In this document: positions 20,266-29,589 of the stretch, one piece after another | Layout: every line of letters begins with the position of its first letter | Numbering within the stretch: the first letter of the stretch is position 1 | DNA from: Ichthyophis bannanicus | Lineage: Eukaryota > Chordata > Amphibia > Gymnophiona > Ichthyophiidae | Length of the DNA: 64,000 nt | Assembly (NCBI GenBank): GCA_033557465.1 | Contig: CM066033.1 | Span: forward strand, 1,353,809,834-1,353,873,833 | Direction of reading: 5' to 3' | The notes under the pieces: model-generated | The model's input: only the letters and a program-made list of their open reading frames with translations | The model's database searches: none | What the model was told of the DNA's origin: nothing | Program-made: the position numbers and the translations under genes

Positions 20266-20577
20266 TTTGTTGCTTTTGACCCTTCTCATTTGGGACTTCC
20301 AGTCTTCAAGAGAACACTATCTAACTGGATTGCTCAGTGTATTTCTTTCGCCTATCAGAGTAAGAACCTTTCTCTGGAGGGCCATGTCACAGCTCACAAT
20401 GTGAGAGCCATGGCAGCCTCAATGGCTCATCTTAACTCTTTGTCTATTGACGACATCTGTCAAGCAGCCACTTGGGCCTCTGTTCATACCTTCACAGCCC
20501 ATTACTGCTTGGACAAGGACTCCCGCCGGGATGCCTTGTTTGGTCAGGCTGTTCTCAAATACCTGTTCCATACTTAA
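20266..20577 (+). pseudogene. DIRS-A tyrosine recombinase, catalytic C-terminus
   Basis: Continues the gene cut at 14791. It keeps the H-x-x-R box in 'TAHNVRAMAAS' (about 20392) and the nucleophile tyrosine in 'TFTAHYCLDKDSRRDALFG' (about 20505), then ends at the TAA at 20575. With 'SARRISEL' upstream, the R...HxxR...Y set is complete. The enzyme would join circular DIRS DNA to the genome. It is inactive here because of the insertion and the upstream frameshift. Confidence 0.85.
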
Positions 20578-20684
20578 TCAACTCCTACCCACCATCCCTG
20601 ATAGGATGCCAGAGATCCATGGGGGGAAGTGGAGCCATTCTCAGGGACACACAATTTCTGGGGTCTCTCCCTGGCACCTAAAGC

Positions 20685-20800
20685 TAGGGAGTCCCCATAT
20701 CTGATGACTAGATTCCTGCTTGTTCCTGGAGATAGCATAGTTACTCACCTGTAACAGGTGATCTCCGGGAACATCAGGAATTTATTCCTCACAACCCACC
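20685..20800 (+). repeat. DIRS-A internal complementary region (ICR)
   Basis: The first half (about 20693-20733) is the reverse complement of the left terminus (2747-2787), with its private 'GATGACTAGATT' variant. The second half (about 20734-20795) is the reverse complement of the right terminus (about 21010-21068). The join lies between 'CCTGGAGAT' and 'AGCATAGTTACTC'. A terminus-to-terminus copy is the diagnostic ICR of DIRS elements. Confidence 0.85.
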
Positions 20801-20876
20801 CACCTCCCCTAGGAGTTGTATCTATCTATCTCTTTCCTTTCCCTCTCTCTCTCTCTCTTTGTCTCAGCTTTAAAAC

Positions 20877-21068
20877 TCAACTGGAAAGAGGCAGTTGGGA
20901 AAGGCGTGAAGGCAGCACACAGGTGCTGTGGGATGCTCCCAAAAGCTTTCTGATTGGACCCTGGGGAGCGTTCCCGCGCAGGCTCCATCGGTACTGACGA
21001 TACCCATATGTGAGGACTAAATTCCTGCTGTTCCTGGAGATCACCTGTTACAGGTGAGTAACTATGCT
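20877..21068 (+). repeat. DIRS-A right inverted terminal repeat
   Basis: Inverted relative to 2747-2911 (about 150 bp shared). It then extends outward with the palindrome CACCTGTTACAGGTG and 'AGTAACTATGC', which are absent from the left end. CR1 sequence resumes immediately after. Confidence 0.85.
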
Positions 21069-21370
21069 TTTCTGACATTGTTTCTGAGTCTGTGCCCTTG
21101 GAGTTTCATATTGTGAGTCCTAGTTGTAGAACTCCTTTTCCATTGAAAAAGGGTTGCTTTTCAATTAATACATTTTAGATATTTAAATGTCTCTGTTATG
21201 TTCTTCTTGCCTCTTCTGTAGGGTATATATATTTAGATTCCTGAGTCTCATCTCCTGTGGCTTCTGATGTAGATCTAACACCATTTTGGTTTCCCTTCTC
21301 TGGACCACCTCTAGCATATCTCCATCTTTTTTGAGATGTGGCCTCCAGAGCTGAACATAGTTTAGCATAG
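21069..21370 (-). mobile_element. CR1 fragment (right flank of DIRS-A)
   Basis: Minus-strand CR1. The frame at 21183-21368 reads 'VQLWRPHLKKDGDMLEVVQRR', equivalent to the CR1 'EYCVQxWxPHLxKDIxxLExVQRRATK' block. Closer to DIRS-A comes CR1 3' UTR wording. It looks like the other half of the fragment at 2633-2746. Confidence 0.7.
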
Positions 21371-21647
21371 ATCACTCTGCAGGGAGACCAGGGATATACG
21401 CTTCAGGAGAGAGGCATCATCCTCAGACAGTACTACTACCCTTGAGATAGAGGCTTCTGCGATGGGACCAGCAAAAGCTGGGAGGCTGTTGGCCTCTGGG
21501 ATCACTTACTCTGCACTTCTTTCCACTTCTACACCTTATAGTTCAGAGTTTGTTCTGAACCAATACATTTTAATGAAAATCTTTAAGGAGCCCAAGCAGT
21601 GGTCAGATCAATAAAACTGCGGAGTGTAAAAGCAATAAAAGGTTCAC

Positions 21648-21655
21648 CTTGTATC
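21648..21655 (+). repeat. hAT target duplication, left
   Basis: 8-bp CTTGTATC, repeated at 23869-23876. Confidence 0.85.
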
Positions 21656-22379
21656 TAGGGTTGCCGACTTTTTCACCGAGAAAAACCCGACACCTGTGGC
21701 TCGCCATGCTCCACCCATTCTCCGCCCCTAGTCCCACCCCTGCCCTGCCCCCAGCCCCACCCACAAAAATTACAGAGGATACGTGTAGGCTAACTTCCTT
21801 GGTCAGATAATAATTAAACTGGGAACCCCAAAATCCAAACATGAAATGCACAACACTGGAGAAATAAAACTATAAAGTAATTTCTTCTTGCACTAAACAA
21901 AAACGCAAAGATGTTAGCAATACACACTTCCCAGACCAGACATATTCCAGTTAATAAATTCAAAATAAAAAGTATTTTTCTACCTTCTGTTTGGGTGTTT
22001 TATTTTTCAGTTGCAAATTGCTCCAGTCACTTTCTTCTGGTTTCTTTGTGTCTTCTGTGAGCTATCCATTTGTCCTTTCTTCTCTTTTAGATGTTTTTCC
22101 ATTCTCTCTCTATTTCTACTTTAACATACTGATTGTTTCCCTTTTGCTCTTTCCCCCAATTCTTTCCTTATTCCTTTATCATCCGTTTAAATTTCACCCT
22201 TCCATTCTCAAGCCCCTCTTACTCTCCCAATACCCGGCCCATCATAGACTTTTCTTCCACACAAAATATTTTTCCCCTCTCCATTCTCATTCCCCATCCA
22301 TTCTAGTCCTCCCCCAAATCAGTTCCCTTATAGTTCTAGACCCACCCAGCATCCACTCCCTTCTAGTCCCATTCTCCCA

Positions 22380-23350
22380 TGCCCCACATCAGCCCATTTC
22401 CAGTCCTATTCCAGCTCTTCATCAGCCCATTTCCAGTGCTAGCCCTCACATCACAGGTCATTTCCAGTCCTAGCCCCCCCCCCCAATCACAGCCCATTTC
22501 CAGTCCAAGTCCCCCATCACAGCCTATTTCCAGTCCTAGGCCCCCCCCATCACAACCCATTTGCAGTCCGAGTCCCCCCGCACCATCACAGCCCATTTGC
22601 AGTCCTAGCCCCCCTAATCACAGCCTATTTCCAGTCCAAGTTCCCCCTCCCTCCACCATAGCCCATTTCCAGTCCAGGTTTCCCCCCCCCCCCATAGCTC
22701 TTTTCCAGTCCAGGTCCCCTCCACCCCCATCACAACCCATTTCCAGTCCATGTTCCCCCCCATAGCCCTTTTACAATCCAGGTCCCCCCCCCATCACAGC
22801 CCATTTCCAGTCCAAGTCCCCCCCCCAGCCCTTTTCCGGTCCAGGCCCCCCCCCCATCACAACCCATTTCCAGTCCAAGCCCCCCCCAATAGCCCTTTTC
22901 CAGTCCAGGTCCCCTCCCCCCATCACAGCCCATTTCCAGTCCGAGTCCCCCCGCACCATCACAGCCCATTTTCAGTCCTAGCCCCCCCCCCCACCATCAC
23001 AGCCCATTTGCAGTCCTAGCCCCCCTAATCACAGCCTATTTCCAGTCCAAGTTCCCCCTCCCTCCACCATAGCCCATTTCCAGTCCAAGTTCCCCCCCCA
23101 TAGCCCTTTTCCAGTCCAGGTCCCCTCCACCCCCATCACAACCCATTTCCAGTCCATGTCCCCCATCACAACCCATTTCCAGTCCAGGTCCCCCCCCATC
23201 ACAGCCTATTTCCAGTCCAAGTCCCCCCCCCATCACAACCCATTTCCAGTCCAAGTCCCCCCCCCCCTCCTAGCCCTTTTCCAGTCCTGGTCCCCCCCCC
23301 CTATCACAGCCCATTTGTAGTCCTAGCTCCCCCCCATCACAGCCCATGAG
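22380..23350 (+). repeat. C-rich minisatellite inside the hAT element
   Basis: About 25-30 irregular tandem units of roughly 30-40 bp, each built from 'CCCATTTCCAGTCC' plus a 7-10 C run and 'ATCACAG'. Larger blocks of several units are themselves repeated: 22560-22760 resembles 22940-23150, including 'CCCCGCACCATCACAGCCC'. Unit length varies mainly through C-run length. Confidence 0.85.
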
Positions 23351-23389
23351 TCCTTGGCCTCCCCCCCCCCGACCAGCACCGCGGCTGTC

Positions 23390-23667
23390 TGAGGGGCTTT
23401 AGATGGAGCCGGGGAAGCCCGCGCGAGGCCCCGGCTCCCTCTGTACAACCGCCAGCGTGAAGAGCCTTTTCCTTCACACTGGCGGTTGTTTCTGTGAAGC
23501 CGCAAATGCTGGGAAAGGTTAAAGGGTATTGCCTTTAACCTTTCCCAGCAATCGCGGCTTCACAGAAACAGCCGCCAGCGTGAAGGAAAAGGATCTTCAC
23601 GCTGGCGGCTGTACAGAGGGAGCCGGGGCCTCACGCAGGCTTCCCCGGCTCCCTCTGAAGCCCTCCA
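23390..23667. repeat. Large hairpin (about 135-bp arms)
   Basis: Left arm about 23390-23525 and right arm about 23532-23667 are inverted copies with few mismatches, separated by only about 6 bp. The arms include 'CAGCGTGAAG', 'GGCTTCACAGAAAC' and 'AACCTTTCCCAGCA' in opposite orientation. RNA from either strand would fold into one long stem. Confidence 0.85.
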
Positions 23668-23868
23668 GTGTGTGGGCCGGCCCTGGGTGGGTTTTTTTTT
23701 TACTTCGGGTCAGAAGAAAAGCCGGTCTTTTGCTCTGGCCGCTCCCGATCTTGTGGCCAGAGCGAAAAAACAGCTTTTCAAGGGCCGGTTTTGCATCTGC
23801 GCCGGCAGCCGGCCTGGCCATGGAAAAACCGGCCAGGCCGGCTGAAAACCGGCCAGTTGGCAACCCTA

Positions 23869-23876
23869 CTTGTATC
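23869..23876 (+). repeat. hAT target duplication, right
   Basis: CTTGTATC directly after the inverted end. Confidence 0.85.
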
Positions 23877-24409
23877 GCTTCTGTCTACCCTGAGATTTAG
23901 AAAAGCTCTTTTCTTCCTCTTACTGGTGTTCTTTTCCAGTGCTGAGGAATCTGTTGTCCTTCAGTCTCTTTACCCTCTTCCTTGGAGGCAGATTACTGGC
24001 ACAGGTCACAGGCTCCTCCTTCCTTGAACCATGGCCCTCTTGGATCCCACGTCTTTCTGATAACTTGTAATTTCTCAAGACTGGATTCTGATATGGTGGC
24101 AGGCTCTTCGAATTCTGACACTTATTGTCTCAGCTCTTGGAGATGTCTTCTGGTAATCTTCCACTTCACTTTCAGAATTGGTGGAAACCTCTTAATCTCT
24201 TGCTTTGAGGCCTCCTCTGCCCCTGTCCTCTTAGGGTCCCTTAGCAGTACAGTGGTGTTGGCTTAGTCTAAAACTACTACTTATACCTTGTGAGATATAA
24301 TGGCCTAAGCATCCCCTGTCACCATGTATGTGTTGATAAGATGGCTTAGACAGACAAGGACTCATGCTCCTTAGATGGTGAAATGGCATAACCAGTCAAA
24401 GATAGAAAG
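23877..24409. other. Unassigned sequence
   Basis: No convincing coding or repeat signal. It probably continues the sequence before the hAT element (21371-21647), which is equally anonymous. Confidence 0.5.
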
Positions 24410-25965
24410 CTGCCTGGACTCGGGGGTGTAGTCTCAACTAAGATGGCTGCAGTGGTTTGAGCTTGCTTCTACACCTGTGCCAAAGGGGAAGGCAAAGGCT
24501 TTTCCAGCTGAGCTCTCTGAGGTGACGAAAAAGGAGATCAGGGCAGGCGCTAGGAAGAGGAGGGAGGACTCCTCTGTGCCTTGTGGCCTGGAAGTAACCC
24601 TGTCTCTTGATGCTGGGAGCCTGCCTTTGCCTCCAGTTGCCTCCATTTCTTCTCCAGAGGTCGGAGCCGTCGGTTCATTGGAAGGCAGTGTCCTTATGTC
24701 TCCATGTTCAGGGACTTCGGAGGTGCGACGTGGGGAGTTGCCGGTGAGTGCAATTGGACATTGTCCCGGAGAGAAGGTGTTGGTGGAAGCTTCTCCATTT
24801 GAAGAAATAGAAGGGAAGGACTGGAGGATCGATTGGTGACACCCTCTGTGGTTTCCTTGTTTCTGCCACGTCCGAAGGTTATAACTTTGGAAAATATTTG
24901 GGATGCCATAACTTCTGTGGCTGGAACTGTTGCAGGTCAGACAGCAGGGATTATTGCTAAAGTGGCCCAATTGGAAGAATGAGTGAAATTGTTTGATGCA
25001 GTAACTGAGAGCATAGAAATGTCTGTGAATGAATATGTGCAAAAAGTGAATGATGTTTCCAATATTACTGTGGTCCTTGTTAAAGATAACATTGTTGCTG
25101 TATGCGAAAGTAGAAATTCTGAAGAACTTTGTTCGGTCATCAAACTTACATTTGTTGAATTTTCCTATTTTACTGGGTATTGCACCAATGGAACTCTTTA
25201 AAACAAATCTCAAAGATATACTATCTGTTCCTCAGGATTTGTTACCACCAGTTACAAGGGCTTTCTACTTGCCGCTGGCTAACAAAAGGCCTGGATCTAA
25301 TGAAAATATTGAAAGGGATTTTCTCAATATATCAGATGTTCTTACAGCTTTCTACTGAGGAAGCTGTGAAGATTTCTACACTTTTGGTCACTTTGGCTCT
25401 AGTTTCGGACAGAGACTGGATGTTAAAACTCTATTATAAGAAACATAATATTCATTTTTCATGGTGTAAGAGTCTCAGTGTTCCCAGATGTATCGAGGGA
25501 GACACAGAAAAGACATAGGCAATTTCTACTTTTAGACTGGGCACGCCAGTTAGGGGCCTCATATTATTTGTGCTTCCTCTGTGAATGTGTGGTGGTTCTT
25601 AGAACACAGGTTTATTTTCTATCAACCTGAAGATCTATGTGCATTTATAAGCACAAGGATTCCTGGAGTTTCAAGTCCCACTGGTGACGCTCTGCCAGCA
25701 GAATGAGCAGTGAGAGTATTAGCTTCGGGGCCACTTCAGCCATTGATATATATTGTATTATTGTTTCTTGGTAATTCAATTGAGGTACTTCAACCTAATT
25801 AGATTTTCTTAATTTCATACTCTCTTATTGTGGTCTATAGGTATTACTGTTGTTAATTATTTCTGATTTCCCCTTTGATTGTACCTATTTGAAAGTACTA
25901 CCTTTTCTGTTCAAGTTTTGCTTGATAAATCTGTAAATTCTATAAATAAATAATTTAAAAAAAAA
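24410..25965 (+). mobile_element. ORF1-only LINE ('half-L1'), copy a
   Basis: Starts near 24420 with a GC-rich L1-like leader, carries an ORF1-type coding region (24477-25518), then about 445 bp of 3' UTR ending in 'AAATAAATAATTT' plus an A run at about 25965. There is no endonuclease or RT between ORF1 and the A tail. Same architecture as 29244-31008. A possible 6-7 bp flank match around CTGCCT is too short to call. Confidence 0.65.
24477..25518 (+). pseudogene. L1/Tx1-type ORF1 relic
   Basis: An acidic Ser-rich N-terminus (24477-24839) leads to a hydrophilic heptad-like middle. The RRM-like block around 25145-25330 follows ('FLNFPILLGIAPMELFKTNLKDIL', 'RAFYLPLANK'), then the C-terminal part ('STLLVTLALVSDRDWMLKLYY'). 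These are the landmarks of L1-clade ORF1 proteins; copy b keeps the matching 'ICILNCPK' and 'HSFYLP' blocks. At least three frame changes and a stop near 24980 make it a pseudogene. Confidence 0.68.
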
Positions 25966-26729
25966 CCCTGCCTTTGGGTTTGGTATTTATACCAATCAGT
26001 TTTCCCTCTAATATGAGGCCGCCTACCATTACTTCACTAGTAAGCAGAGCATTCTTAATTTTTGAAAAACACTGAGTAGCATTAAAAAGGTCACACATGG
26101 CCATTAGTAGGACCTCTAGAGGTATCTACACTAGTATTCCAGCTAAGGTCTCACCAACGACTTGTACAGCAGCATGATCACTTATTTATTTTCTGTTGGC
26201 CATATCTATGCATCCCAGAATGCCTGTGATTACAACCACCACATTGTCATACTGTTTCATTACCTGATTAGTGCGTATCAGTTTTTCACCCCAGTTGTGT
26301 CCTATTTCTTTGGATTTATGTATCCTCTTCGCTATATTGCTTACCATTCTTTCCTCAGAATGATGCCATTTATTATCACCCTCTGGTTACCTATCACTCA
26401 ATCAGCTTTTAATACAATCCATCAGCTTTTCAGGTAGGTGTATTTTCTCCTTAGCTACCTGTGAAAAGCCTTGCTGAATTCCAAGTAAACCAAATGTAGC
26501 ACATATCCTTGATCTGATTCTCTAGCCTCCCAGTCAAAAAAAACCTAATCAGATTAATTTGACATGATCTGTCCCCAATAAAGCCATACTGATCGGATCC
26601 TACAGTGCTTTGAATTGTAGGTAGTTTAGTGTCCTTTCAGTAAAGTCTCCATTAATTTTCCTATCGTTCATTCCACCGTGCTGTTCCATATGGCCGCAGC
26701 AAACTATGTGAGTCAGTACATCAGGCTCC

Positions 26730-26975
26730 TTCTCTAGCCCTATTCAGATCCAGGTGAAAACCTAACTTCTTTGAGGCCGCTTTTGGATCCTGCTGTTCTT
26801 CACTCTCTTGTTCACCACTAATGTATATCTTACATACTCTAGTCCCCAGTTTTGTGATGTTATTCGTCTTGATTAGTTTGTAAGCTCTGATGAGCTCTCT
26901 TATATCTATATGTACAGCATTGCATATGCCTTGAAGCACTATACAAATGATAAGTAATAGTAATAGTAGTTGGCG
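26730..26975 (+). mobile_element. LINE 3' tail (plus strand)
   Basis: Contains 'TTTGTAAGCTCTGATGAGC', then 'TGTACAGCATTGC', and ends 'CACTATACAAATGATAAGTAATAGTAATAG'-like repeats. The same tail occurs inverted at 27299-27600. No coding part is left. Confidence 0.6.
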
Positions 26976-27039
26976 TAACCAGCCTTTAGTTTTTAACCTT
27001 TTTTATGTTGCCACTTTTATGAAGAGAGACTACGCCTGT

Positions 27040-27120
27040 TCTTTCTTTCTTTCTTTATTCTTTTCTTCTATACCGCCCCTTCCAGAGATCAAGGGCGGTT
27101 TACAGGGAACAGCGTTACAT
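27040..27120 (-). mobile_element. L2-like 3' end with TTTC repeat
   Basis: On the minus strand it reads 'GTAAACCGCCCTTGATCTC', then 'GGCGGTATAGAAG', then an A/G-rich simple repeat. This is the usual end of an L2-like LINE or of a SINE using its tail. Confidence 0.55.
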
Positions 27121-27320
27121 ATGTTCTTCTCTTGTGCAGCCACTCTATTCTGAAAGATCTACTCAGTAGGTCATTCAGCGGACCTAGCAGAGCCACTCTG
27201 AGCTCCCATAGTATTTTAGGATATATCCTGTCTAGCCTTATGTCTTTGTCTGCTTTCAGTTTTATCAGTCCCACACAAGCACAGTCTTCTTTAAATGGTG
27301 TATTACTACTACTAATCATT

Positions 27321-27328
27321 GTATAGTG
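27321..27328 (+). repeat. MITE target duplication, left
   Basis: GTATAGTG, repeated exactly at 27523-27530. Confidence 0.88.
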
Positions 27329-27522
27329 CAGTGGTTCTCAACCCAGTCCTCTGGGACCCCCAGGCCAGTCGGGTTTTCAGGGTATCCACAATGAATGTGC
27401 ATGAGATAGATCTGCATACAATGGAAGTAGTGCATGCAGATCTATCTCATGCATATTCATTATGGATATCCTGAAAACCTGACTGGCCTGGGGGTCCCAG
27501 CAGATTGGGTTGAGAACCACTG
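27329..27522. mobile_element. Palindromic hAT MITE
   Basis: 194 bp, begins CAGTGGTTCTCAACCC and ends with the inverse GGGTTGAGAACCACTG. Most of the element is one imperfect palindrome (GGCCAGTCGGGTTTTCAGG against CCTGAAAACCTGACTGGCC). The 8-bp target duplication GTATAGTG and the CAGTGGTTCTCAA ends place it with hAT-Charlie-type MITEs. No coding capacity. Confidence 0.9.
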
Positions 27523-27530
27523 GTATAGTG
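27523..27530 (+). repeat. MITE target duplication, right
   Basis: GTATAGTG directly after the MITE end. Confidence 0.88.
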
Positions 27531-27929
27531 CTACAAGGCATATGTAATGCTGTTCAGAGACATGTAAAAGGCAGTCCCTGCTCATAAGAGCTTACAATCT
27601 AGTCAAGACAGACAACACAACTGGGGACTAGAATATATCTAGGGAAATGATAATGAAGCACATAGGAGGTGAACAGGAGACTAGGAGAATCAGGATCCAA
27701 AAGCAGTCTCTAAGAAATGAAGTTTAGCCTGGATTTGAACAGGGCCATAGATGGAGCCTGGTGTACTGACTCAGGTAGTTTGTTTCAGGCAGAAAGAGCA
27801 GCAAAGTAGAAAGATCAAAATCTGGAGTTGGCAGTGGAAGAAAAGAGCACAGAAGGGATCTGCCAGAGGAGTGGAGTTCCCGAGGAGGGGTGCAGAGAGA
27901 GATGAGAGAAGAAAGGTAGGGCGGGGCAA

Positions 27930-28247
27930 CTAAATGAAGGCACTTATAGGGCAGCAGTAAAGTTTGAACTGGATGTGGAAATAGATAGGGAGCCAGTGAA
28001 GTGACTTGAGAAGAAGGGCGAAATGGGATAGCAACACTGGTGGAAGATTAGCCATGCAGCTGAGTTTTGAACAGATTGAAGTGGGGAGAGAGGATTCAGA
28101 GGAAATCCAGCAAAGAGGAAGTTGCAATAGTCTAGTCGGGAGGTGACAAGAGAGTGGATAAGGGTTTTTGTAGTGTATCCAGAAAGAAAGGGACAATTTT
28201 GCCATTGTTACAGAGAAAGAGGCAAAGGTTTTTGCTATCTCTTGCAT
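27930..28247 (-). pseudogene. L2-like RT C-terminal relic
   Basis: The frame keeps 'LLKSLHWLPIYFHIQFKLYC', the conserved 'L..LHWLPI..RI.FK' block of L2/CR1 reverse transcriptases. The preceding residues are out of phase, so the frame is damaged. Confidence 0.7.
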
Positions 28248-28320
28248 GTGTATGGAGGATGAGAGGGAGGAGTCAAAGATGACCCCAAGTTTGCGAGACT
28301 AGGTATATTCACCTCACTTC

Positions 28321-28662
28321 TGTACACCCTTGCCAACAATCATTGGTCATGGTCCAAAACTGCCTTTAGTGAATATTGAACAGAATTATTTGATTAGTAT
28401 TTCTACTCTTGTCTCATCTCTTTTCACACATTGCTTCTCATTGCCTATCAGTCTTGCAGTTCCATCTCTTGATAGTCTACCTTTCTCTGATAAACCTGAA
28501 AAGTCTTATCTCACTTAACCTCTTTAGTTAAGTTCTTCTGTAAGTGTGCAAGTTCAACAAGTTCTATATAAAAGTGTGAGTTATAATGTAAACTGCTTTG
28601 ATTTTAAAACTGTTATAACTGTTAAAACTGATATAAAAACTGTTAAATAAAATAAATAAATA
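28321..28662 (+). mobile_element. L2-like LINE 3' end (plus strand)
   Basis: Ends 'ATGTAAACTGCTTTGATTTT', then 'AAATAAAATAAATAAATA', the standard L2-like tail. The part before it has no usable frame. Confidence 0.55.
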
Positions 28663-28804
28663 TTCTTGCAACCCTTTGGAGGGCTGTTAAAATCATTGGT
28701 TGTGAAGGCATTTATTACTCCTGGGGGAATTCTGTACAACTACGCAATTCAGAATTTTCATAGAATTACCCACCTGTGCAGAATTCTGTGCAGGCACCAG
28801 CATC

Positions 28805-29000
28805 GGCAGACAAATTTATTTATTTATTTAACGTCTCTTCTATACCGCGCTATTCACATCAGTGCGGTGTACATTTAACAGAACCTTATACAATGCAGTC
28901 GGGGCTGCATTGTATTTACAGTAAACAGGGGCTATAACTTGGACATAACTGGGGTAACTTTCTACAAATTGAGACAGGCTTGAGGCATACAAGCTTTAAG
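28805..29000 (-). mobile_element. L2-like LINE 3' end (minus strand)
   Basis: Starts with a TTTATTTATTTATTTA run followed by 'TCTATACCGCGCTATTCACATCAG' wording, the reverse complement of an L2-like 3' end. The same arrangement is seen at 63640-64000. Confidence 0.6.
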
Positions 29001-29243
29001 AGTGCCCATTCCTGCCTCACTGTTCATCTTTTCACAGCCACAGGAGCATTTTCATTTGCTCCTGCTGGAATGCAGCATTTTAAGAAGGTAAACAGATGTG
29101 CTTCCTGTTTCTTGCTAGAGACAGGAAATGTGTCTGTTTACCATTTTAAAACATGAAACAAAGGTAACATCTCTCCTGCAGTGTTAGCAGGCACAAAGAA
29201 AGCAGGCAGCAGTTGCACCATGGAAATAAAAATTTTATTTATG

Positions 29244-29490
29244 GAGAAACAGCGGCGAGAGATACCGGGGCTTGGCGGCTATCTTTCCATCGGGCTGCAG
29301 AGGAAGCTCCTCCCTTTCTGCTCCCCATCGAGGCTTCTGCAGTATTTAAATGCCGGCTGCTCACAGGGAGGTGAGAAACAGCGGCGAGAGATACTGGAGC
29401 TTGGCGGCTATCTTTCCATCGGGCTGCAGTGGAAGCTCCTCCCTTTCTCCTCCCCATCGAGGCTTCTGCAGTATTTAAACATCGGCCGCC
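29244..29490 (+). promoter_or_regulatory. Tandem 5' UTR monomers (putative promoter)
   Basis: Two copies with a period of 129 bp, starting 'GAGAAACAGCGGCGAGAGAT'. Each contains 'GGGCTGCAG', 'CCCATCGAGG' and a TATTTAAA box (about 29342 and 29473). Mouse L1 elements use comparable 5' monomer arrays as promoters; promoter function here is inference. Confidence 0.7.
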
Positions 29491-29589
29491 TTTGCGGCCG
29501 CGGTCACATGCCCGAAGGGGGAACGCCCAAAGGGGGAACACCCCTTTGGTACCCCTTCGGTGCTATTTCGGGTCCAAGTCGCTGTGGGA

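Larger units (their letters stand above)
2747..21068 (+). mobile_element. DIRS-A retrotransposon, multiply interrupted
   Basis: A plus-strand DIRS element: left inverted repeat, gag (split), RT/RNase H/methyltransferase frame, tyrosine recombinase (split), ICR, right inverted repeat. It carries a Gypsy-type insertion (3795-10948) and an L1 insertion (14792-20247). Without them it is about 5.7 kb, the usual DIRS size. DIRS elements integrate with a tyrosine recombinase rather than a DDE integrase and make no target duplication, in line with the clean CR1 junctions at both ends. Several stops and frameshifts show that the copy is dead. Confidence 0.9.
21656..23868. mobile_element. Non-autonomous hAT-type DNA transposon
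   Basis: 2213 bp bounded by imperfect short inverted ends (TAGGGTTGCCGACT and, inverted, TAGGGTTGCCAACT) and an exact 8-bp target duplication CTTGTATC. This combination is typical of hAT elements. No transposase frame is present. The interior is a pyrimidine-rich minisatellite (about 22380-23350) and a large hairpin (23390-23667). It must have been moved by a transposase encoded elsewhere. Open frames across the interior are translations of the repeat. Confidence 0.82.
25966..27320 (-). pseudogene. CR1 reverse transcriptase relic, broken
   Basis: Minus-strand CR1 ORF2 remains. 27120-27319 encodes the RT start ('FKEDCACVGLIKLKADKDIRLDRIYPKIL', equivalent to the CR1 'L..L..NKS.GPDGMHPKVLREL' block). 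26460-26650 encodes a decayed palm region ('NQYGFIGDRSCQINLI'). Near 26137-26160 the words 'LYKSLVRP' appear. It is interrupted by L2-type tails at 26730-26975 (plus) and about 27040-27120 (minus). It may be the 5' part of the copy whose 3' parts flank DIRS-A. Confidence 0.6.
27299..28320 (-). mobile_element. L2-like LINE, 5'-truncated, split by a MITE
   Basis: Minus-strand LINE. Its 3' end (27299-27328 plus 27523-27610) carries the TAGTAGTAATA tail and 'TTGTAAGCTCTTATGAGCAGGGA'. Its RT C-terminus lies at about 27930-28250. The hAT MITE at 27329-27522 sits within the tail; removing it and one 8-bp duplication restores a continuous tail. Confidence 0.7.

Noticed and set aside
22363..23254. Several open frames over both strands with Gly/Asp/Trp- or Pro/Ser-rich products
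   Set aside because: They are translations of the C-rich minisatellite inside the hAT element; frames exist only because the repeat lacks stops.
22380..23350. CRISPR-like array
   Set aside because: Units are directly adjacent, variable in length and C-rich, without regular unique spacers, and the genome is eukaryotic.
24405..25975. Target duplication CTGCCT around half-LINE copy a
   Set aside because: Only 6-7 bp and not exactly adjacent to the ends; too weak.
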